This document shows, piece after piece, positions 61,849 through 64,000 of a stretch of DNA of 64,000 nt; positions within the stretch are counted from its first letter, which is position 1; each line of letters begins with the position of its first letter. The position numbers were made by a program, and so were the translations under genes. The stretch is from NCBI RefSeq assembly GCF_037975245.1, contig NC_092571.1, forward strand, positions 26,428,564 to 26,492,563. The letters run 5' to 3'. The stretch is from Apostichopus japonicus (lineage: Eukaryota > Echinodermata > Holothuroidea > Aspidochirotida > Stichopodidae). The notes under the pieces were generated by a model. It did no database searches, was not told the DNA's origin, and worked only from the letters and a program-made list of their open reading frames with translations.

Positions 61849-63857
61849 AAAACATTTGACAACGTTAGTCTCATTTTCCCAGTATTGGCAAGAGGGTGGG
61901 GGGTGGTGATGTTTAATTATATCGGTTATACCAAAGACTATGTGGCTTACTTTGTTATGTTCCATCCCTCCGTCCGTCTGACTTAATTGATATATCTTTC
62001 AATTAGTTTATTGCTGTGATAGTCAGCAACATAAAAAACACTGATGGTTACATAAATGATACTTACCGTTTTTTTCTTTTCTTTGATCTTTTTTATAGAT
62101 GCAGCCTTAACATGTATTCAAGATGGAATGCAGTCATGGTGACACCGTTATATTGGTGGGTTTGCTGTCTGAAAAGTAATACCTTGAGTCTACATTGAGG
62201 ACAGCACAGGAAGAATTAGCTATACTTAGTCATAGACTTATGTAAAGCTTGGACTGTAGAAGGTCAAGAATTTCAGTTCTAGAACACGATTAATATAATG
62301 GCCGCTTTAAAACTAACATATTTAAATATCATACAGTAAAGAAATAGCCAGGCTACCATTAAATTGAGTTATACTTCTATTACAATCACTCTCCTAGTTG
62401 TTACAAATTGTTTCCTTATTGTACGAAGCCTGTTTGTCAGCCTTCAACTTTATAACTATATAAGACTTAATATATTGATGTAAATACACGCATGATTTCA
62501 AACAAAACACAAACCGTTATACTGATTGTCTCGCCCACTTGTTCTTAAATTAAGTAGTCAGTGTAGATCGCCCAGCATTACAATAAACTTATATAAACTT
62601 AGCGACCAATGCATTATGCTTTCCATATTTTCTGCTTTATCAGTGCTGGTGGTTTTTCTTTGGGTAGTCAATTATATTTGTGATTGTATATGGCTAGATA
62701 ACGAGCAGGAATAAAGCGTCACTGAGTGTGAATGGAAACTCACGTTGACATACAAGTACAGCATTTGTCGATGCATTTCACAGAGAACAGAAAAGAGTAA
62801 TATTGCATTGCAGTAAGAAGATATGTGAGGATTTAAGCATTTGCAGTTAGAACCATTATCTACAGACTTATTTTGTGTACCTGAGAGCCATCCTCAATAT
62901 ACGATATTTGACAAGTTCGAAACATATGAAGTATTTGAAGCAAAAATGGTATTGCATGTTTTTCGACCATTGTGCAGTTTTGTCTTGAACTGGATGTCTA
63001 AGAATTTTTTTCTATGTATACACTCACAAAATCCGAAATGTCTTCTGTTCCTGTATACATAATAAACTAATGACCAATCTTTCAAACTTATTTACAGAAA
63101 TTGTGTGGGAATGAGATGCATATATGTTGTCATGATTTAATGCAACATATTTTGTGTATTTTTGTTTTCATTCCCATAAAGACCAAACCCGCATCCAGCA
63201 AACAAACTCTGATCAATTATATCGTTATACTAACTAGAAATAAAGTTCAACCAGTGCATTTTAGCGCACTTAAGTAACTATAACCATGTATAATTGTCAT
63301 ATTGTTTGTTTTCGCTTTTCGTTCACAGCCTGATATGGAACATCCCATTGAGTCAATGCCAAAATTACAGAGAACAGAGAAGAGAGACATTTTATTGGAG
63401 GAAGAAACTAGGGTGCGGATTGAAACAGTTTTAGTTTGAATTATTACATATGGTACAAATAAAAAAGAGTAAATTCTTGAGAACCGTGTTTTGGGGAATA
63501 AATGATATCTGAAAAATTCTCAAGATATGAAGTATTTGAAAAAACTACGTATATGTAACCAGAATGCAAAATGCATTGAGGTTTCGATGACTTCAATGCA
63601 CTAGACTTTTTACAATAACACTATGGCATTATAACACAGGTCAGTCTACTGTACGTGGTTATACACACCTCCATCAAAAACAATAGGGTTCTTGTACTCA
63701 ATGTTATGAATCCACACACCAAGTATAACAAAACCAAACCAAACCTTGATCTCTAATAACTTCGCACATGAAGGTTGCAGAGGAGTCAACTTATGGACAA
63801 TTTAGATTGGAATATGCTCACGAAACTTCAAAGAATCAACTTGAAAGAAGCTATTAC

Positions 63858-63993
63858 AGGTCACTGGAGGTCAACCTGAGGTCTAAAGTCACTATTGGAT
63901 TACAATAGCGTAACTCCCAACCTTGATGGACATTTGGTTCTCAGGTTATTGCAAAAATACTAGTTTTGAACCCTAATTGACCTTTGTTGACCT
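63858..63993. promoter_or_regulatory. Two DR4-type half-site pairs in a repeat copy at the window end
   Basis: AGGTCA-CTGG-AGGTCA at 63858-63873 and, on the other strand, AGGTCA-ACAA-AGGTCA (63993-63978). The surrounding 63,650-64,000 is another copy of the intron-3 repeat type. Binding is not shown by sequence alone. Confidence 0.3.
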
Positions 63994-64000
63994 TGGATCA

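Larger units (their letters stand above)
58910..64000. other. No gene seen (MITE relics and direct repeats inside)
   Basis: 59,750-60,890 is a patchwork of G/C-run MITE ends (catgggcgtctgcag at 60137, gacgcccatg ending 60883) without a matching target duplication. The rest is AT-rich and non-coding. Confidence 0.5.

Noticed and set aside
1-64000. CRISPR arrays, bacterial operons, rRNA genes, functional tRNA genes
   Set aside because: None seen. The sequence is plainly animal nuclear DNA, and the only tRNA-like stretch is a SINE-like repeat.

Overview
The window is animal nuclear DNA. It is AT-rich, with short exons bounded by GT..AG introns and many decayed transposons, microsatellites and minisatellites. 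The frequent motif taggcctac, the G/C-run hAT-type MITEs, and the mix of Penelope and Tx1/L1-like remnants suggest a marine invertebrate deuterostome, most likely an echinoderm. That assignment rests on impression, not on a marker gene.

The one large well-supported gene lies on the minus strand from 44712 to 34584. Eight coding exons join in perfect phase with canonical splice sites and give a predicted protein of 1,380 residues. Its order is a KMT5A (SET8)-like SET domain; a run of about 4.5 in-frame 73-residue acidic repeats; a C2H2 and a C2HC zinc finger; a tyrosine-recombinase (phage-integrase fold) catalytic domain with R, K, R, H and Y in the expected places; three small phase-1 cassette exons, two of them a recent duplication; and a C-terminal Myb/SANT-like domain. 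A histone-methyltransferase module fused to an intact-looking DNA recombinase module is the most interesting object here. Head-to-head with it, on the plus strand, are the last two exons (46508-47964) of an unrecognised single-pass membrane protein gene.

Region by region. 0.9-8 kb: a cluster of hAT-type MITEs with exact or near-exact 8-bp target duplications (932-2048 with a second one nested in it; 5347-6127; 6597-7604), a foldback structure whose arms are minisatellites (about 2104-4565), and a 130-bp Harbinger-type MITE (7893-8022). 8.5 kb: a tRNA-related SINE-like repeat. 13.2-14.1 kb and 18.7 kb: broken fragments of a cysteine-rich protein family I cannot name. 14.8-18.5 kb: a dead Tx1/L1-like LINE on the minus strand. 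20.0-22.5 kb: a dead Penelope-like element with a 19-bp target duplication, about 85-bp terminal inverted repeats, a hammerhead-ribozyme motif, and a hAT MITE inserted in its coding region. 25.2-26.3 kb: three tandem copies of a 401-bp unit. 31.3-32.4 kb: a tetranucleotide microsatellite beside a 70-bp minisatellite. 34.6-44.7 kb: the SET-recombinase gene. 46-48 kb: the membrane-protein exons. 49.2-49.7 kb: a second tetranucleotide microsatellite. 50-64 kb: non-coding, with short tandem duplications, two copies of a repeat carrying a hammerhead-like core (52.5 and 58.7 kb), and repeats rich in nuclear-receptor half-sites.

Most remaining long stretches show no gene I can support.
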